DNA of 64,000 bases. Origin: Gammaproteobacteria bacterium. GTDB taxonomy: Bacteria > Pseudomonadota > Gammaproteobacteria > Thiotrichales > Thiotrichaceae. The notes under the pieces are model-generated. The model was not told the origin of the DNA. It saw nothing but the letters and a program-made list of their open reading frames with translations, and made no database searches. Made by a program: the position numbers and the translations under genes. This document shows, piece after piece, positions 19,718-30,328 of this stretch (the first letter of the stretch is position 1; the number at the start of each line of letters is the position of its first letter). The stretch lies in contig JAHJJD010000103.1 in NCBI GenBank assembly GCA_018822845.1, positions 1-64,000 of the forward strand. The letters are read 5' to 3'.

Positions 19718-21096
19718 TACGCAGCCTCCCTGACAGCATCAGCCGTCAACGCAGCGACCACTCGCTCCATGCGGGAAGCTCGGGAGCCTTTCACCAGCAC
19801 ATTCGTGCCCGCTTGCAAATCTGCCTCTAACGCCGCCAGCAATGCATCCAGATCGGTGAAAGCCTTTTCCGGCTGACCAAACGCCCTGCTTGCGCCTGCG
19901 CTCAGATTGCCCAATGTGTAAAGCGCATCAATGCCTGCCGCCGCCGCCTGCTTGCCAATTGCTGCATGTAATTGTTCGCCCGTATTGCCCAATTCGCCCA
20001 TGTCACCCAGTACCAGTATTTTTTTTCCGTTCAGACCTGCCAATACAGCGACAGCAGCCGCAGTCGAGGTCGGGTTTGCGTTGTAAGTGTCGTCAATCAC
20101 CATGCCACCGTGCTTGCCGGTTTTGGGGTTCAAGCGCCCCTTGACCGGTTGCAGGGATTCCAGCCCCTGCCTGACCGTTTCCATATCCAGACCCAGTGCC
20201 AATGCCGCCGCCGTGGCCGCCAGCGCATTCATCTGGTTATGACGGCCCAGCAGGCCAAGCCTGACCTCTACCGTATGGCCTCGTGCCTGGATGTAGAAAC
20301 GGTTGTCATCATCAGTCGAACCCTGCACGTCAGCCTGACGCTCCATGCCAAAACCCAGCACCTTGCACCCCTGATTCAGGCCATACCAGTAATCAGCCCA
20401 ATCATCGTCCGCATTGATGATGGCCGTGCCACCCTCTGCCAGACCGGCAAAGATCTCCCCCTTGGCACGAGCAACACCGGCGATGTCGCCAAAGCCTTCC
20501 AGATGCGCAGCCCCGGCATTATTGATAATGGCCACATCAGGGCAGGCAATACGTGTCAGGTAATCAATTTCACCGAAATGGTTCGCACCCATTTCAATCA
20601 CAGCAAATTCGTCTGTATCACGCAAACGCAGCAGGGTCAGCGGCATACCGATGTCATTGTTCAGGTTGCCTGCTGTAGCAAGTGTGCGCCCCTTGAGGGA
20701 GAGAATCGCCGTCAGCATTTCCTTCAACGTGGTTTTGCCATTGCTGCCGGTCAGACCAACCAATGGTTTGTGGAAACGTTTGCGCCATGCTGCTGCCAGA
20801 CGCCCCAGCGCCAGACGTACATCATCCACCAGCACTTGTGGAATATCGGCATCCACACTGTTTGAAACCAGCGCTGCGCTAGCCTTGCCTGCAACCTGCG
20901 GCACGAAGTCGTGTGCATCGAAGCGTTCGCCTTGCAGCGCCAGGAACAGGTCGCCCGCCTGTGCATTGCGGGAGTCGCGCTCGATACGCTCGATTTTGAT
21001 ACTTCGGCACTGCTCACTTCGACTCCGCTCAGTGAGCGGGGACATGAGGGTTCCATTGGTCATCTGGGCGATTTCAGCGAGTGTCAGCCACGTCAT
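19717..21096 (-). CDS. murF: UDP-N-acetylmuramoyl-tripeptide--D-alanyl-D-alanine ligase MurF
   Basis: 459 residues from the ATG at 21096, which overlaps the murE stop (ATGA) and has GGAG seven bases upstream. MurF adds D-Ala-D-Ala. Visible motifs are [17 protein letters not shown], the P-loop [53 protein letters not shown] and [10 protein letters not shown]. Near the N-terminus (residues about 18-30) the run [12 protein letters not shown] has no counterpart in E. coli MurF. It is encoded by a short palindromic repeat (21013-21037) and looks like an in-frame insertion in the substrate-binding domain. Confidence 0.96.
   Translation of the reverse strand: MTWLTLAEIAQMTNGTLMSPLTERSRSEQCRSIKIERIERDSRNAQAGDLFLALQGERFDAHDFVPQVAGKASAALVSNSVDADIPQVLVDDVRLALGRLAAAWRKRFHKPLVGLTGSNGKTTLKEMLTAILSLKGRTLATAGNLNNDIGMPLTLLRLRDTDEFAVIEMGANHFGEIDYLTRIACPDVAIINNAGAAHLEGFGDIAGVARAKGEIFAGLAEGGTAIINADDDWADYWYGLNQGCKVLGFGMERQADVQGSTDDDNRFYIQARGHTVEVRLGLLGRHNQMNALAATAAALALGLDMETVRQGLESLQPVKGRLNPKTGKHGGMVIDDTYNANPTSTAAAVAVLAGLNGKKILVLGDMGELGNTGEQLHAAIGKQAAAAGIDALYTLGNLSAGASRAFGQPEKAFTDLDALLAALEADLQAGTNVLVKGSRASRMERVVAALTADAVREAA
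21013..21037. repeat. Short palindromic repeat inserted in murF
   Basis: The stretch has the core TTCGACTCCGCTCAGTGA with CTCACT and AGTGAG at its ends. It encodes LTERSRSE on the minus strand and matches copies in murE (21551-21586) and, less well, murD. Confidence 0.7.
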
Positions 21097-22616
21097 GCTG
21101 CACACTCCTGCAACGCTTGCGCTGCCTGAATACGGTCATCGAATGGAACGGTTCCATTGGCGAGAATCTGTACGGTTTCGTGCCCTTTGCCTGCGATCAA
21201 TACGGTGTCGCCTGCCCGCGCCTGGCTGATTGCCAAACGGATCGCTGTTGCGCGGTCGTGCTCAAATGTCACGTCTGCTTTATTGGTAATGCCCTGCATG
21301 ATGTCCTCAAATATCTGCTGTGGATCTTCAGAGCGCGGATTATCGTCGGTTACGATCACCACGTCAGCAGCAGATTCGGCTTTTTCGGCCATTAACGGAC
21401 GCTTGCCCCGGTCACGGTCACCACCGCAGCCAAATACACAGATCAGACGGCCACGGGTATGGACGCGCACCGCCTGCAAGACCTGTTCCAGCGCGCCGGG
21501 CGTATGGGCATAATCAACCACCACCAGCCTGCCATCATCCCCCGCCTGATCACTGAGCGGAGTCGAAGCGGGCGGAGTCGAAGTGACACGCTCCATGCGC
21601 CCCGGAACTACCCATACCTGTTGCAGGCTCTGCAAGGCTTCGTCAAAAGCCATGCCTTTGGCAAGCAATACGCCCAGAGCAGCCAACAGGTTGTGCAAAT
21701 TGAATTTGCCCAGCACTGGCGCTTGCAGCATGCCTTGCTGCCCACCCACAACTACACTGGCGCTGATGCCTGCATGATCGAAGACGGGATTGGTTGCGAC
21801 CAGTGTACCCACCGGATAATCCGATGGCACACCGACCCCATAGCCAATGACCTGCAAAGGTCTGCCGTCGAGTTCGGCTGCCAGCTTGCGTCCGAAAGCA
21901 TCATCCAGGTTCAGCACAGCCGCTTGCAAATCAGGCCAGTAGAACAGCTTGCGCTTGGCTTCCGCATACGCCTCAACAGTTCCGTGGTAATCCAGATGAT
22001 CGCGGGTCAGGTTGGTCAGCACTGCCACAGCGAAACGCACGCCCTTGACCCGCCCCTGATCCAGCGCATGGGAAGACACCTCCATGGCGACAGAGTGGAA
22101 ACCATCATCACGCAAATCACGCAACAGGCTGTGTACGGTCAGGGCATCCGGGGTAGTATGGGTTGCCACTTGTAACCGGCCCGGCTCGCCAATGCCCAGC
22201 GTGCCGATGACGGCGGCATTGCGGCTGGTGGCATTCAGGGCTTCAGCAATAAAGTGACTGACGGAAGTTTTACCATCAGTGCCCGTCACGCCGACCATGA
22301 AAAGGTCTGCGCTGGGGCTGGAATTAAAACGGTCGGCGAGTATGCCCAGATGCCCCCTCAACAAAGGCACTTGAACAAACTCAGCCGACAAGGGTGGCTG
22401 TTGCAAACCGTCTTCCGGCTCGTACAGGATGGCAGATGCACCTGCCTGTACGGCAGCTTCGGCATAGGCCATTCCATGTTGGCGGGTTCCGCGCAGGGCA
22501 ACGAACGCCATGCCAGGCCGGATTTGACGGTTATCCAGTGACAGGCCATTGATCATGACATCCGGGGCGGATGGCGTGATGCCTGCCAGTAAGGTACGAA
22601 GGGACATCCGTGTCAT
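21093..22616 (-). CDS. murE: UDP-N-acetylmuramoyl-L-alanyl-D-glutamate--2,6-diaminopimelate ligase MurE
   Basis: 507 residues. Adds the third peptide residue. The P-loop is GVTGTDGKTSVSHF, and the DNPR motif (TDDNPRSEDPQQI) marks specificity for meso-diaminopimelate, as expected in a Gram-negative cell. Other blocks are GYKV-type substrate contacts, NLTRDHLDYHGT and FGCGGDRDRGKRPLM. Between PGRMERV and VVVDYAHTP there is an extra TSTPPASTPLSDQ segment, absent from E. coli MurE and encoded by a doubled short repeat. The ATG at 22616 overlaps the ftsI stop (ATGA) and follows AGGAGGGGG. Confidence 0.97.
   Translation of the reverse strand: MTRMSLRTLLAGITPSAPDVMINGLSLDNRQIRPGMAFVALRGTRQHGMAYAEAAVQAGASAILYEPEDGLQQPPLSAEFVQVPLLRGHLGILADRFNSSPSADLFMVGVTGTDGKTSVSHFIAEALNATSRNAAVIGTLGIGEPGRLQVATHTTPDALTVHSLLRDLRDDGFHSVAMEVSSHALDQGRVKGVRFAVAVLTNLTRDHLDYHGTVEAYAEAKRKLFYWPDLQAAVLNLDDAFGRKLAAELDGRPLQVIGYGVGVPSDYPVGTLVATNPVFDHAGISASVVVGGQQGMLQAPVLGKFNLHNLLAALGVLLAKGMAFDEALQSLQQVWVVPGRMERVTSTPPASTPLSDQAGDDGRLVVVDYAHTPGALEQVLQAVRVHTRGRLICVFGCGGDRDRGKRPLMAEKAESAADVVIVTDDNPRSEDPQQIFEDIMQGITNKADVTFEHDRATAIRLAISQARAGDTVLIAGKGHETVQILANGTVPFDDRIQAAQALQECAA
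21551..21586. repeat. Doubled short repeat inserted in murE
   Basis: Two tandem units sharing GGAGTCGAAG (CACTGAGCGGAGTCGAAG then CGGGCGGAGTCGAAGTGA). They encode the in-frame STPPASTPLS run in the protein. The same unit occurs in murF. Confidence 0.7.
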
Positions 22617-24457
22617 GTTGCCCCCTCCTGCTTCTTTTGTTCCTGCGTCCCGGCCTGCTTGGCGTCAGGCAGATTATCCGGCGGAATATCCAGCAAGCGC
22701 AGAGCTTCCGACATCACTTTCGAGAACACAGGTGCGGCGGCACGACCACCGCTGTCATCAATCTTGGGTTCATCAATTTGCACCGATACCACCAGACGCG
22801 GACGGCTGGCTGGAGCAATACCAATGAAACTGGTCATATAACGATCGTTGCTATACCTGCCATCAATATACTTGTAAGCAGTACCGGTTTTACCGGCAAC
22901 CCGGTAGCCATCAACCATGGCTTTTTCACCCGTCCCGCCTTTCTGCACGACAGCTTCCATCATGCGCAACACGGAACGGGCCGTCTCCGGCGACATAACC
23001 TGCTGGCCAGCGGGCTGTTTCTTAACCTTGTTTATAGTGGCTGGCATGAACAACCCATTGGCGGCAAACGGGGCATAAGCATGGGTCAACTGCAACAAGC
23101 TACTGGACAAGCCGTAACCGTAACCATGGGAGGCACGGTCTACTTTCCCCCACTCGGTGTAGCTGGTCAATTTACCTGCTGTTTCACCGGAAAAGCCCGC
23201 ATCAGGCACACGCCCGAAACCGACCTTGCTCAGGAACATCCAGTGGTCGCGGGCATTCATCAGCAAGGCCACGCGACTGGCTCCCACGTTGCTGGATTTC
23301 GCCAGCAGCTTCGCCAGACTGATCGGGCCATAGTTGCCCGGATCCTTGACCGTATATTTACCAAAGCTTATATGACCGGGGGAAGTATCGATCAATACAT
23401 CCGGGCCGATGGCCCGCGCTTCCAGCGCTGCTGCCAGCGTCAGTGGCTTGAGGGTGGAACCCGGCTCGGACTTGTCAGTAACTGCACGGTTACGCCATAG
23501 CGATGGCTTGATGTCCTTGCGGTTATTGGGGTTGAAGGATGGCACATTAGCCATCGCCAGAATTTCGCCGGTATGCGCATCCAGCACCACCAGGGATCCA
23601 GCCTTGGCGTTCAACTGGTAAACTCGCGCCTTGAGTTCCTTGTAAGCCAGATATTGAATGCGGCGGTCAATGCTCAGTTGCGCATCCTGCCCCGGCTGCA
23701 TCTCTTCCAGATTGACCAGACTTTCCACCAAACGCCCCTTGGCGTCACGCACTACGCGGGTTTTACCATTCTTGCCAGCCAGATGGGCATTACGTGCCTT
23801 TTCAATTCCCTCAATGCCATCCCCGTCAGTATTGGTCATACCCACCACATGACCGGCAGTTTCAGCCAGCGGGTAATATCGGCGGTATTCACGGGTGGAT
23901 GCGACTCCAGGTAAATCCATGTCCAGTATTTCCTGCGCAACTTCCAGCGGCAGATGGCGACCAAGGTAGGTAAACTGCTTGTCCTTTTCCTTTTCAAGCT
24001 TTTGCAGCAACTCGCCTTCGCTCATTTCCAGCGCCTGTTCGATATGGCGGAAACCCTCTTCCAGACGGGCGAAACGGGTAGCCGCCAGTTCGTGGGCCTC
24101 ACGTTCTTCAGCCGAGCCATCGCCTGCCGTTGCGTCGGTTACCTGGCGGGTAAGCTCATATTCGTGGCGCATTTCCTCACGGGCTTTCAGCAGATCCTGC
24201 GGGTTGCACCATAGCGAGTCGACCGGGGAACTGATCGCCATTGCATCACCATTACGATCCAGAACCATGCCGCGATAGGCTGGCACTGTCACTTCCCGCA
24301 ACTGACGTTTGTCCGCCTGCTTTTGCAGCCATTCCTGCTGGAACACTTCCAGCCAGACGGCGCGCAGCATCAAAACGCCAATAACCACCAGCAAGGCAAG
24401 CATCAGGAACAGACGCCTGCCCTGAAAAACCGGTGATTTTGGTTGCTTGTATTTCAC
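22613..24457 (-). CDS. ftsI: Septal peptidoglycan transpeptidase FtsI (PBP3)
   Basis: 614 residues. A class B penicillin-binding protein with a short cytoplasmic N-terminus, one transmembrane helix (about 14-33), a pedestal domain and a C-terminal transpeptidase domain. The active-site motifs are EPGSTLKP (nucleophile Ser 334), KSSNVG and AGKTGTAYK. It cross-links septal peptidoglycan together with FtsW. The pedestal carries a charged helical segment at about 95-165 that is longer than in E. coli FtsI (588 residues). It starts with an ATGA overlap on ftsL. Confidence 0.96.
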   Translation of the reverse strand: MKYKQPKSPVFQGRRLFLMLALLVVIGVLMLRAVWLEVFQQEWLQKQADKRQLREVTVPAYRGMVLDRNGDAMAISSPVDSLWCNPQDLLKAREEMRHEYELTRQVTDATAGDGSAEEREAHELAATRFARLEEGFRHIEQALEMSEGELLQKLEKEKDKQFTYLGRHLPLEVAQEILDMDLPGVASTREYRRYYPLAETAGHVVGMTNTDGDGIEGIEKARNAHLAGKNGKTRVVRDAKGRLVESLVNLEEMQPGQDAQLSIDRRIQYLAYKELKARVYQLNAKAGSLVVLDAHTGEILAMANVPSFNPNNRKDIKPSLWRNRAVTDKSEPGSTLKPLTLAAALEARAIGPDVLIDTSPGHISFGKYTVKDPGNYGPISLAKLLAKSSNVGASRVALLMNARDHWMFLSKVGFGRVPDAGFSGETAGKLTSYTEWGKVDRASHGYGYGLSSSLLQLTHAYAPFAANGLFMPATINKVKKQPAGQQVMSPETARSVLRMMEAVVQKGGTGEKAMVDGYRVAGKTGTAYKYIDGRYSNDRYMTSFIGIAPASRPRLVVSVQIDEPKIDDSGGRAAAPVFSKVMSEALRLLDIPPDNLPDAKQAGTQEQKKQEGAT

Positions 24458-24726
24458 TCGCGTATAACCTTGATGTTATCAGCAGAAGGCTTTTGCATGC
24501 CCAGTTCCTGTTTCGCCCGTGACTCCACGAACACCTGATTCAACAATGTGCTTTGTTCCAGTTTCAGACGGCTCCAGTCCGCGCTGATTTCGGCGTTTTC
24601 CTTTTCCAGCTTTTGCACCTCGGCAAACAACTGACGCGCCTGATGTCGATTCGCGACCACGACCAATGCCAGCCCAATAACCAGCAAATAAAGAAAAGCC
24701 AACCCAATCAAGCTTGCCCGACTCAT
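24454..24726 (-). CDS. ftsL: Cell division protein FtsL
   Basis: 90 residues. One transmembrane helix (about 5-24) is followed by a periplasmic coiled coil (RQLFAEVQKLEKENAEISADWSR starting at about residue 30) and the conserved end with LGMQKPS. FtsL forms the FtsQLB complex that activates FtsW/FtsI. Its identity rests on position between rsmH and ftsI as much as on sequence, because FtsL is poorly conserved. It overlaps the rsmH stop by four bases. Confidence 0.93.
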   Translation of the reverse strand: MSRASLIGLAFLYLLVIGLALVVVANRHQARQLFAEVQKLEKENAEISADWSRLKLEQSTLLNQVFVESRAKQELGMQKPSADNIKVIRE

Positions 24727-25661
24727 GTTGCACGCTCCCCGATCCGCATGATGGCGCTACGCGCCCGCACATTGACTTGCACCTCACCATCAGCAGGGCG
24801 TATTGCCTTGCCGATAATACGCATGGGTGGTTGCATGGTTTGCGGCATTACGGGTAACCCTTTAGGCACTCGTGGCGGAGTGGAGACTTCCCGCAGAAAA
24901 TGTTTGACGATCCGGTCTTCAAGAGAGTGGAAACTGATGACCACCAGCCTGCCGCCAAGAGCCAGATAATCGACCGATTTGCGCAAACACTCTTCAACAT
25001 CATCCAGTTCCTGATTTACTTTTATACGTATCGCCTGAAAACTACGGGTTGCAGGGTGCTTGCCGGGTTCGCGCTTGCGCACCACGGAGGCAATCAATTC
25101 AGCCAGTTGCGTTGTTGTTTGCAGCGGAGCTTGTGAACGGGAGCGAACGATTTCACGCGCGATCTGGCGGGAGAAACGCTCTTCCCCGTAACGCCAGAGC
25201 ACATCCGCGATGTCCGCTTCCATTGCCCTGCCAAGCCATTCAGCAGCACTTTCCCCTTTGGATGTATCCATGCGCATGTCGAGACGACCTTCGCGCATGA
25301 AACTGAAACCACGTTCAGCATCATCCAGTTGCGGGGAAGAAACCCCCAAATCCAGCAATATACCCTGTATACCTTCCACAATACCCGCCGCTGCGAGGGC
25401 TTCGGGGAAATCCCGGAATGAGCCGTGCCAAACGAATACACGCGGATCACCCGCATGGCGCTCGCGTGCATGTTCAATGGCGACCGGATCCTTGTCCGTT
25501 ACGATCAGCCGCCCGCGCTCACCCAGATGTTCCAGAATAAGCGCGGAATGCCCGCCACGCCCGTATGTTCCATCCACATAAATCCCGGAAGCTTGCACAT
25601 TCAGCGCCGCGACCGCTTCATTCAGAAGCACTGTATCGTGCTTCCAGACTGGTTCAGTCAC
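24723..25661 (-). CDS. rsmH: 16S rRNA (cytosine(1402)-N(4))-methyltransferase RsmH
   Basis: 312 residues. An S-adenosylmethionine-dependent enzyme, formerly MraW, that methylates C1402 in the ribosomal P site. Motifs include the start HDTVLLNEAV, the SAM-binding VDGTYGRGGHSALIL, LLDLGVSSPQLDDAERGFSF, and VISFHSLEDRIVKHFL near the C-terminus. It lies 12 bases after mraZ, in the standard second position of the dcw cluster. Confidence 0.97.
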   Translation of the reverse strand: MTEPVWKHDTVLLNEAVAALNVQASGIYVDGTYGRGGHSALILEHLGERGRLIVTDKDPVAIEHARERHAGDPRVFVWHGSFRDFPEALAAAGIVEGIQGILLDLGVSSPQLDDAERGFSFMREGRLDMRMDTSKGESAAEWLGRAMEADIADVLWRYGEERFSRQIAREIVRSRSQAPLQTTTQLAELIASVVRKREPGKHPATRSFQAIRIKVNQELDDVEECLRKSVDYLALGGRLVVISFHSLEDRIVKHFLREVSTPPRVPKGLPVMPQTMQPPMRIIGKAIRPADGEVQVNVRARSAIMRIGERAT

Positions 25662-25673
25662 GCTTCACCACCC

Positions 25674-26129
25674 TTACATGGAAACCTGATTGAGAACTTC
25701 GCTTGCCTCTTCGTCATCCTGCGCTTCCAGCAACCAGGACTCACGGGCAGTTTCCCAAACATCAGCATCCCACAATTCAAATTTGTTGGCTTGCCCCACC
25801 AGCACGGCTCTTTTGCCCAGACCCGCGTATTCCCGCAAAGGGGATGGCAGCAATACCCTGCCCTGCGCATCCAGTTCCAGTTCCGCCGCATGCCCCAAAA
25901 TCAAACGTTGCATGTTGCGCACCCGCCGGTTCATGTTTGGCAAGGACATCAGGGTTTTCTCCACTTTTACCCACTGATCCATTGGGTACACGAGGAGACA
26001 CTTGTCCGTATGATCCACGGTGATGACAACCTGTCCCGCTGCCGTTTCCGCAATGGCATCACGATACTTGGCAGGCATGGCAAGCCGCCCCTTGGTATCT
26101 ATTGTGATATTCGAAATGCCGCGAAACAT
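25674..26129 (-). CDS. mraZ: Transcriptional regulator MraZ
   Basis: 151 residues, an AbrB-like protein with two copies of the MraZ fold. The first is ISNITIDTKGRLAMPAKYRD and the second ELELDAQGRVLLPSPLREYAGL. MraZ represses its own dcw operon by binding GTGG-type repeats near the promoter. Such repeats are present here immediately upstream (26162-26188). It is the first gene of the cluster, behind a strong sigma-70 promoter. Confidence 0.97.
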   Translation of the reverse strand: MFRGISNITIDTKGRLAMPAKYRDAIAETAAGQVVITVDHTDKCLLVYPMDQWVKVEKTLMSLPNMNRRVRNMQRLILGHAAELELDAQGRVLLPSPLREYAGLGKRAVLVGQANKFELWDADVWETARESWLLEAQDDEEASEVLNQVSM

Positions 26130-26161
26130 GCTGTATCAATCCACCGGTTATGGGAAAAACA

Positions 26162-26188
26162 CCCACTTTTTTCCACTTTTTTCCACTT
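26162..26188 (-). promoter_or_regulatory. MraZ operator (three GTGG repeats)
   Basis: On the minus strand GTGGAAAAAA, GTGGAAAAAA and GTGGGTG occur one after another with a strict 10-base period, so all three face the same side of the helix. This matches the known MraZ operator arrangement. They lie just downstream of the -10 box, where a bound protein would block transcription. Confidence 0.85.
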
Positions 26189-26196
26189 ACTGAGTG

Positions 26197-26225
26197 AATA
26201 TAGGCAGACAGTCCCACACTGTCAA
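26197..26225 (-). promoter_or_regulatory. Sigma-70 promoter of the dcw cluster
   Basis: Minus strand: TTGACA, a 17-base spacer, then TATATT. This is a near-consensus promoter about 70 bases before the mraZ start and overlapped downstream by the MraZ operator. Confidence 0.85.
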
Positions 26226-26328
26226 TAAAATTCCGAAGAATTGACATTAATGAGTAATAATTCAGAACTTAAACAATGGATGGCAAAAAGAAATACATTT
26301 AAAATTCTTTTAATTCATCTTCCTATGC

Positions 26329-26357
26329 AAAAAACTTAAAGTATTACTTTAAGTTTT
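26329..26357 (-). terminator. Possible terminator of rnpB
   Basis: A perfect 12-base palindrome (AAAACTTAAAGT, loop ATT, ACTTTAAGTTTT) followed on the minus strand by further T residues. The stem is A/T-rich, so it is a weak terminator or a processing structure. Confidence 0.5.
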
Positions 26358-26409
26358 GACGTGCAGGCCAATACTGATGGGGGATTGAAGAGGATACAGG
26401 AAAAAGAAA

Positions 26410-26753
26410 TGAGCTGATCTGTAAGCCGGGTTCTGTCGTGGACAATCATTCATCTTGGATGCATGTCACCATGCACCTCTAGCAACCTACCCGGATGCAG
26501 TGCGGGTCACACCAATGCATCCCTATTTGGTCTTGCTCCAGACGGGGTTTACCGTGCCGTCGACTGTTGCCAGCGACGCGGTGCGCTCTTACCGCACCAT
26601 TTCACCCTTACCTCCGGCAAGCCGGTTTGGCGGTATAATTTCTGTGGCACTTTCCGTCGGCTTGCGCCGCCCAGGCGTTACCTGGCGTCTTACCCTATGG
26701 AGCCCGGACTTTCCTCCATTCCGCAAGCAGAACAGCGATTGCCCAATCAGCTC
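26410..26753 (-). ncRNA. rnpB: RNase P RNA
   Basis: The catalytic RNA of RNase P, about 344 nucleotides, type A. On the minus strand the conserved 5' block GGAGGAAAGTCCGGGCTCC and the 3' blocks GGTAGGTTGCTAGAGG and ACAGAACCCGGCTTACAG are present. The ends pair: GAGCTGAT at the 5' end with ATCAGCTC at the 3' end forms helix P1, which sets the boundaries to within a few bases. The gene sits between a small membrane protein gene and the mraZ promoter. Confidence 0.96.
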
Positions 26754-26777
26754 AGCGCAGACAATAACAGATAGCCA

Positions 26778-26981
26778 TCAGCGTTGCACCTGAGAGACGA
26801 CAGAAACTGGCTCAGTGGTCGTTACAACTGCCTCCTCCACAGGCGCAGCCACCCCCCAATAATGATAAAAAACGGATGGAACCATATCGGGGTAACGCAT
26901 TGCACCAAACCACAGCGCCAAGGTTGCCAGAACGAAGACTATCAGCAGATCGACCAGACGATTTATTACCCAGTTAAACAC
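26778..26981 (-). CDS. Small single-pass membrane protein
   Basis: 67 residues. A hydrophobic helix (about VDLLIVFVLATLALWFGAM) near the N-terminus, then a short Val/Thr-rich tail with APVEEAVVTTTEP. I chose the GTG at 26981 because AAAGGAG lies about five bases upstream. The GTG at 26987 would overlap that site. It lies 25 bases upstream of rnpB on the same strand, so transcription could read into rnpB. I do not recognise the family; it is probably inner-membrane. Confidence 0.55.
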   Translation of the reverse strand: MFNWVINRLVDLLIVFVLATLALWFGAMRYPDMVPSVFYHYWGVAAPVEEAVVTTTEPVSVVSQVQR

Positions 26982-27051
26982 AACCACTCCTTTGGCTGGT
27001 GAATCACAAAATCAGGCATACAAGATATAGCTCATTTTTCTTCCTGGAACG

Positions 27052-27080
27052 TTGAACTACACTAAAAAAACAGAATAATC
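27052..27080 (+). promoter_or_regulatory. Probable promoter of the universal stress protein gene
   Basis: TTGAAC, a 17-base spacer and ATAATC, about 37 bases upstream of the start codon. Confidence 0.5.
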
Positions 27081-27116
27081 CATACCTGCTCCCACCAAAC
27101 AAAGGAGAAGTTCGCC

Positions 27117-27575
27117 ATGTACGGTTATCAACATGTACTTGCCCCAGTCGACTTTTCAGAGACGGGTTCCATCGTCATTAAACGGGCGAAGGAAATCGCG
27201 GAACGATACGATGCCCGCCTATCCCTCCTGCACGTAGTCCAGGACGTAGCACCATTGGGAGCAGAACCTTTCGGCGAACCCTCCGCCCTGATAATCAACG
27301 AAGAATTACGCGAACAACAGCTCAAACAAGCAGAAGAAAAGCTGGAGGAACTCGCCCATCAACACGACTTACCGCTGAGTGTCGACAGGGCCATCGCTGA
27401 AGGCTTTACAACTGATGCCATTCTGGAGTTTGCCAGTGAAAAACAGGTCGACCTGATCGTAATTGCCCACAGTGGCAAAAAAGGCTTTTTCGGTCTGTTG
27501 GGTTCAACCGCCGATAGCGTAGTCAAATCAGCAAAATGCGACATACTGGTCATACGCAATCTGGCTGATGAATAG
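27117..27575 (+). CDS. Universal stress protein, UspA family
   Basis: 152 residues, a single Usp domain. The N-terminal HVLAPVDFSETG strand-loop and the C-terminal DLIVIAHSGKKGFFGLLGS followed by VVKSAKCDILVIRN are typical. The long G-2X-G-9X-G(S/T) ATP-binding loop is shortened here, which points to the UspA-like, probably non-ATP-binding branch. Family members are cytoplasmic, usually dimeric and induced by starvation or stress. A Shine-Dalgarno AAAGGAGAAG precedes the ATG. The gene stands alone, with its own promoter and terminator. Confidence 0.9.
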   Translation: MYGYQHVLAPVDFSETGSIVIKRAKEIAERYDARLSLLHVVQDVAPLGAEPFGEPSALIINEELREQQLKQAEEKLEELAHQHDLPLSVDRAIAEGFTTDAILEFASEKQVDLIVIAHSGKKGFFGLLGSTADSVVKSAKCDILVIRNLADE

Positions 27576-27596
27576 ATGGATAAAGCAAGGAAAAGT

Positions 27597-27624
27597 ACCG
27601 ACAGTCAGGAAGACTGTCGGTTTT
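27597..27624 (+). terminator. Terminator after the usp gene, possibly bidirectional
   Basis: A 10-base stem (ACCGACAGTC with GACTGTCGGT) followed by T residues. On the other strand it is followed by ACTTTTCC, so it may also serve the convergent membrane protein gene. Confidence 0.75.
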
Positions 27625-27630
27625 GCATAG

Positions 27631-27918
27631 TCAAATAAGGCTCAAAATGGCATCCTGTAGATGAACAGCCGCCACAATGGAAGTAATTCCCACCAGCAAT
27701 ACAAGGCCAGGCCGGTAGAGAATGGAAAGCCCGTGCGACACCAGGATTGCACCAGCAAAGAAAAAGCCGATCAGGCCAATCATCAGTTCAGCAGGAATGT
27801 CCATGCCTATCACACGGGCGATGCCGACAAACACGATTCCGACGATGCCTGAAATCAACAGCGACTTAAGCAATTCCGCTGGAACCACGCAGTAAGCACG
27901 CGCCACCAGATCGTTCAT
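27631..27918 (-). CDS. Small membrane protein, about three transmembrane helices
   Basis: 95 residues, almost entirely hydrophobic: helices at about 14-38, 45-62 and 70-90, with a short amphipathic N-terminus (MNDLVARAYCVVPAELLKS). AGGAGA lies seven bases before the ATG. It is convergent with the stress protein gene and divergent from the thiC riboswitch. I do not recognise a family; an inner-membrane location is the only supported inference. Confidence 0.65.
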   Translation of the reverse strand: MNDLVARAYCVVPAELLKSLLISGIVGIVFVGIARVIGMDIPAELMIGLIGFFFAGAILVSHGLSILYRPGLVLLVGITSIVAAVHLQDAILSLI

Positions 27919-28032
27919 GCAAAATCTCCTATTTTCACTAAAACACCAGCATAATATAAGTATTCAGTTAAATTCAAATTAACTAAAATCAACTTCCACT
28001 TATCAGCACCTTGATACAACTTGTTTCGGAAG

Positions 28033-28061
28033 TTAACACTGAGGCTGAAAGCGGGTTATAC
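28033..28061 (+). promoter_or_regulatory. Promoter of the TPP riboswitch-thiC unit
   Basis: TTAACA, a 17-base spacer and TTATAC, placing the start of transcription some 30 bases before the riboswitch. Confidence 0.6.
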
Positions 28062-28099
28062 CTGCAACATGTCGAATCTGTTACAGTACCGTCCTGATG

Positions 28100-30109
<2,010 letters not shown>

Positions 30110-30130
30110 GTTACGCTGAACAATATGAAA

Positions 30131-30159
30131 AAAGGCTGCCGAACGGCAGCCTTTTTTTT
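30131..30159 (+). terminator. Bidirectional terminator between thiC and a small membrane protein gene
   Basis: Stem AGGCTGCC / GGCAGCCT with a GAAC loop, followed by eight T residues. The other strand also has a T run, so it can end the convergent small gene. Confidence 0.9.
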
Positions 30160-30175
30160 ATGAATCTCAGGAGCT

Positions 30176-30328
30176 TTACTGTTTTGCCAGAAATTCCTTG
30201 CGGATACTTCGCTTCAATGCAAGCTCAAGCTCGGGAATACGTCCCTTCCGCACTGCCCACCAGCTGGCCGCTGCTGAAAAAACAAGAAATAACATTGCGA
30301 CTGGCACTGCGAAATATAGGTATTCCAT
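30176..30328 (-). CDS. 50-residue single-pass membrane protein
   Basis: A small gene with a good Shine-Dalgarno (CAGGAG, about seven bases before the ATG at 30328). The product has an N-terminal hydrophobic helix (YFAVPVAMLFLVFSAAASWW) and a basic amphipathic C-terminal helix (ALKRSIRKEFLAKQ). It is convergent with thiC and shares its terminator. The layout loosely resembles small oxidase-assembly proteins such as CcoS, but I see no firm match and no oxidase genes nearby. Confidence 0.6.
   Translation of the reverse strand: MEYLYFAVPVAMLFLVFSAAASWWAVRKGRIPELELALKRSIRKEFLAKQ

Noticed and set aside
18233-19876. Long plus-strand frame of 547 codons opposite murD, mraY and murF
   Set aside because: It lies antisense to three well-identified genes, is full of His/Gln/Arg typical of reverse-strand shadows, and has no ribosome-binding site or family motifs.
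26241-26269. TTGACA on the plus strand upstream of rnpB's end
   Set aside because: No matching -10 hexamer at the right distance and no plus-strand gene to serve.
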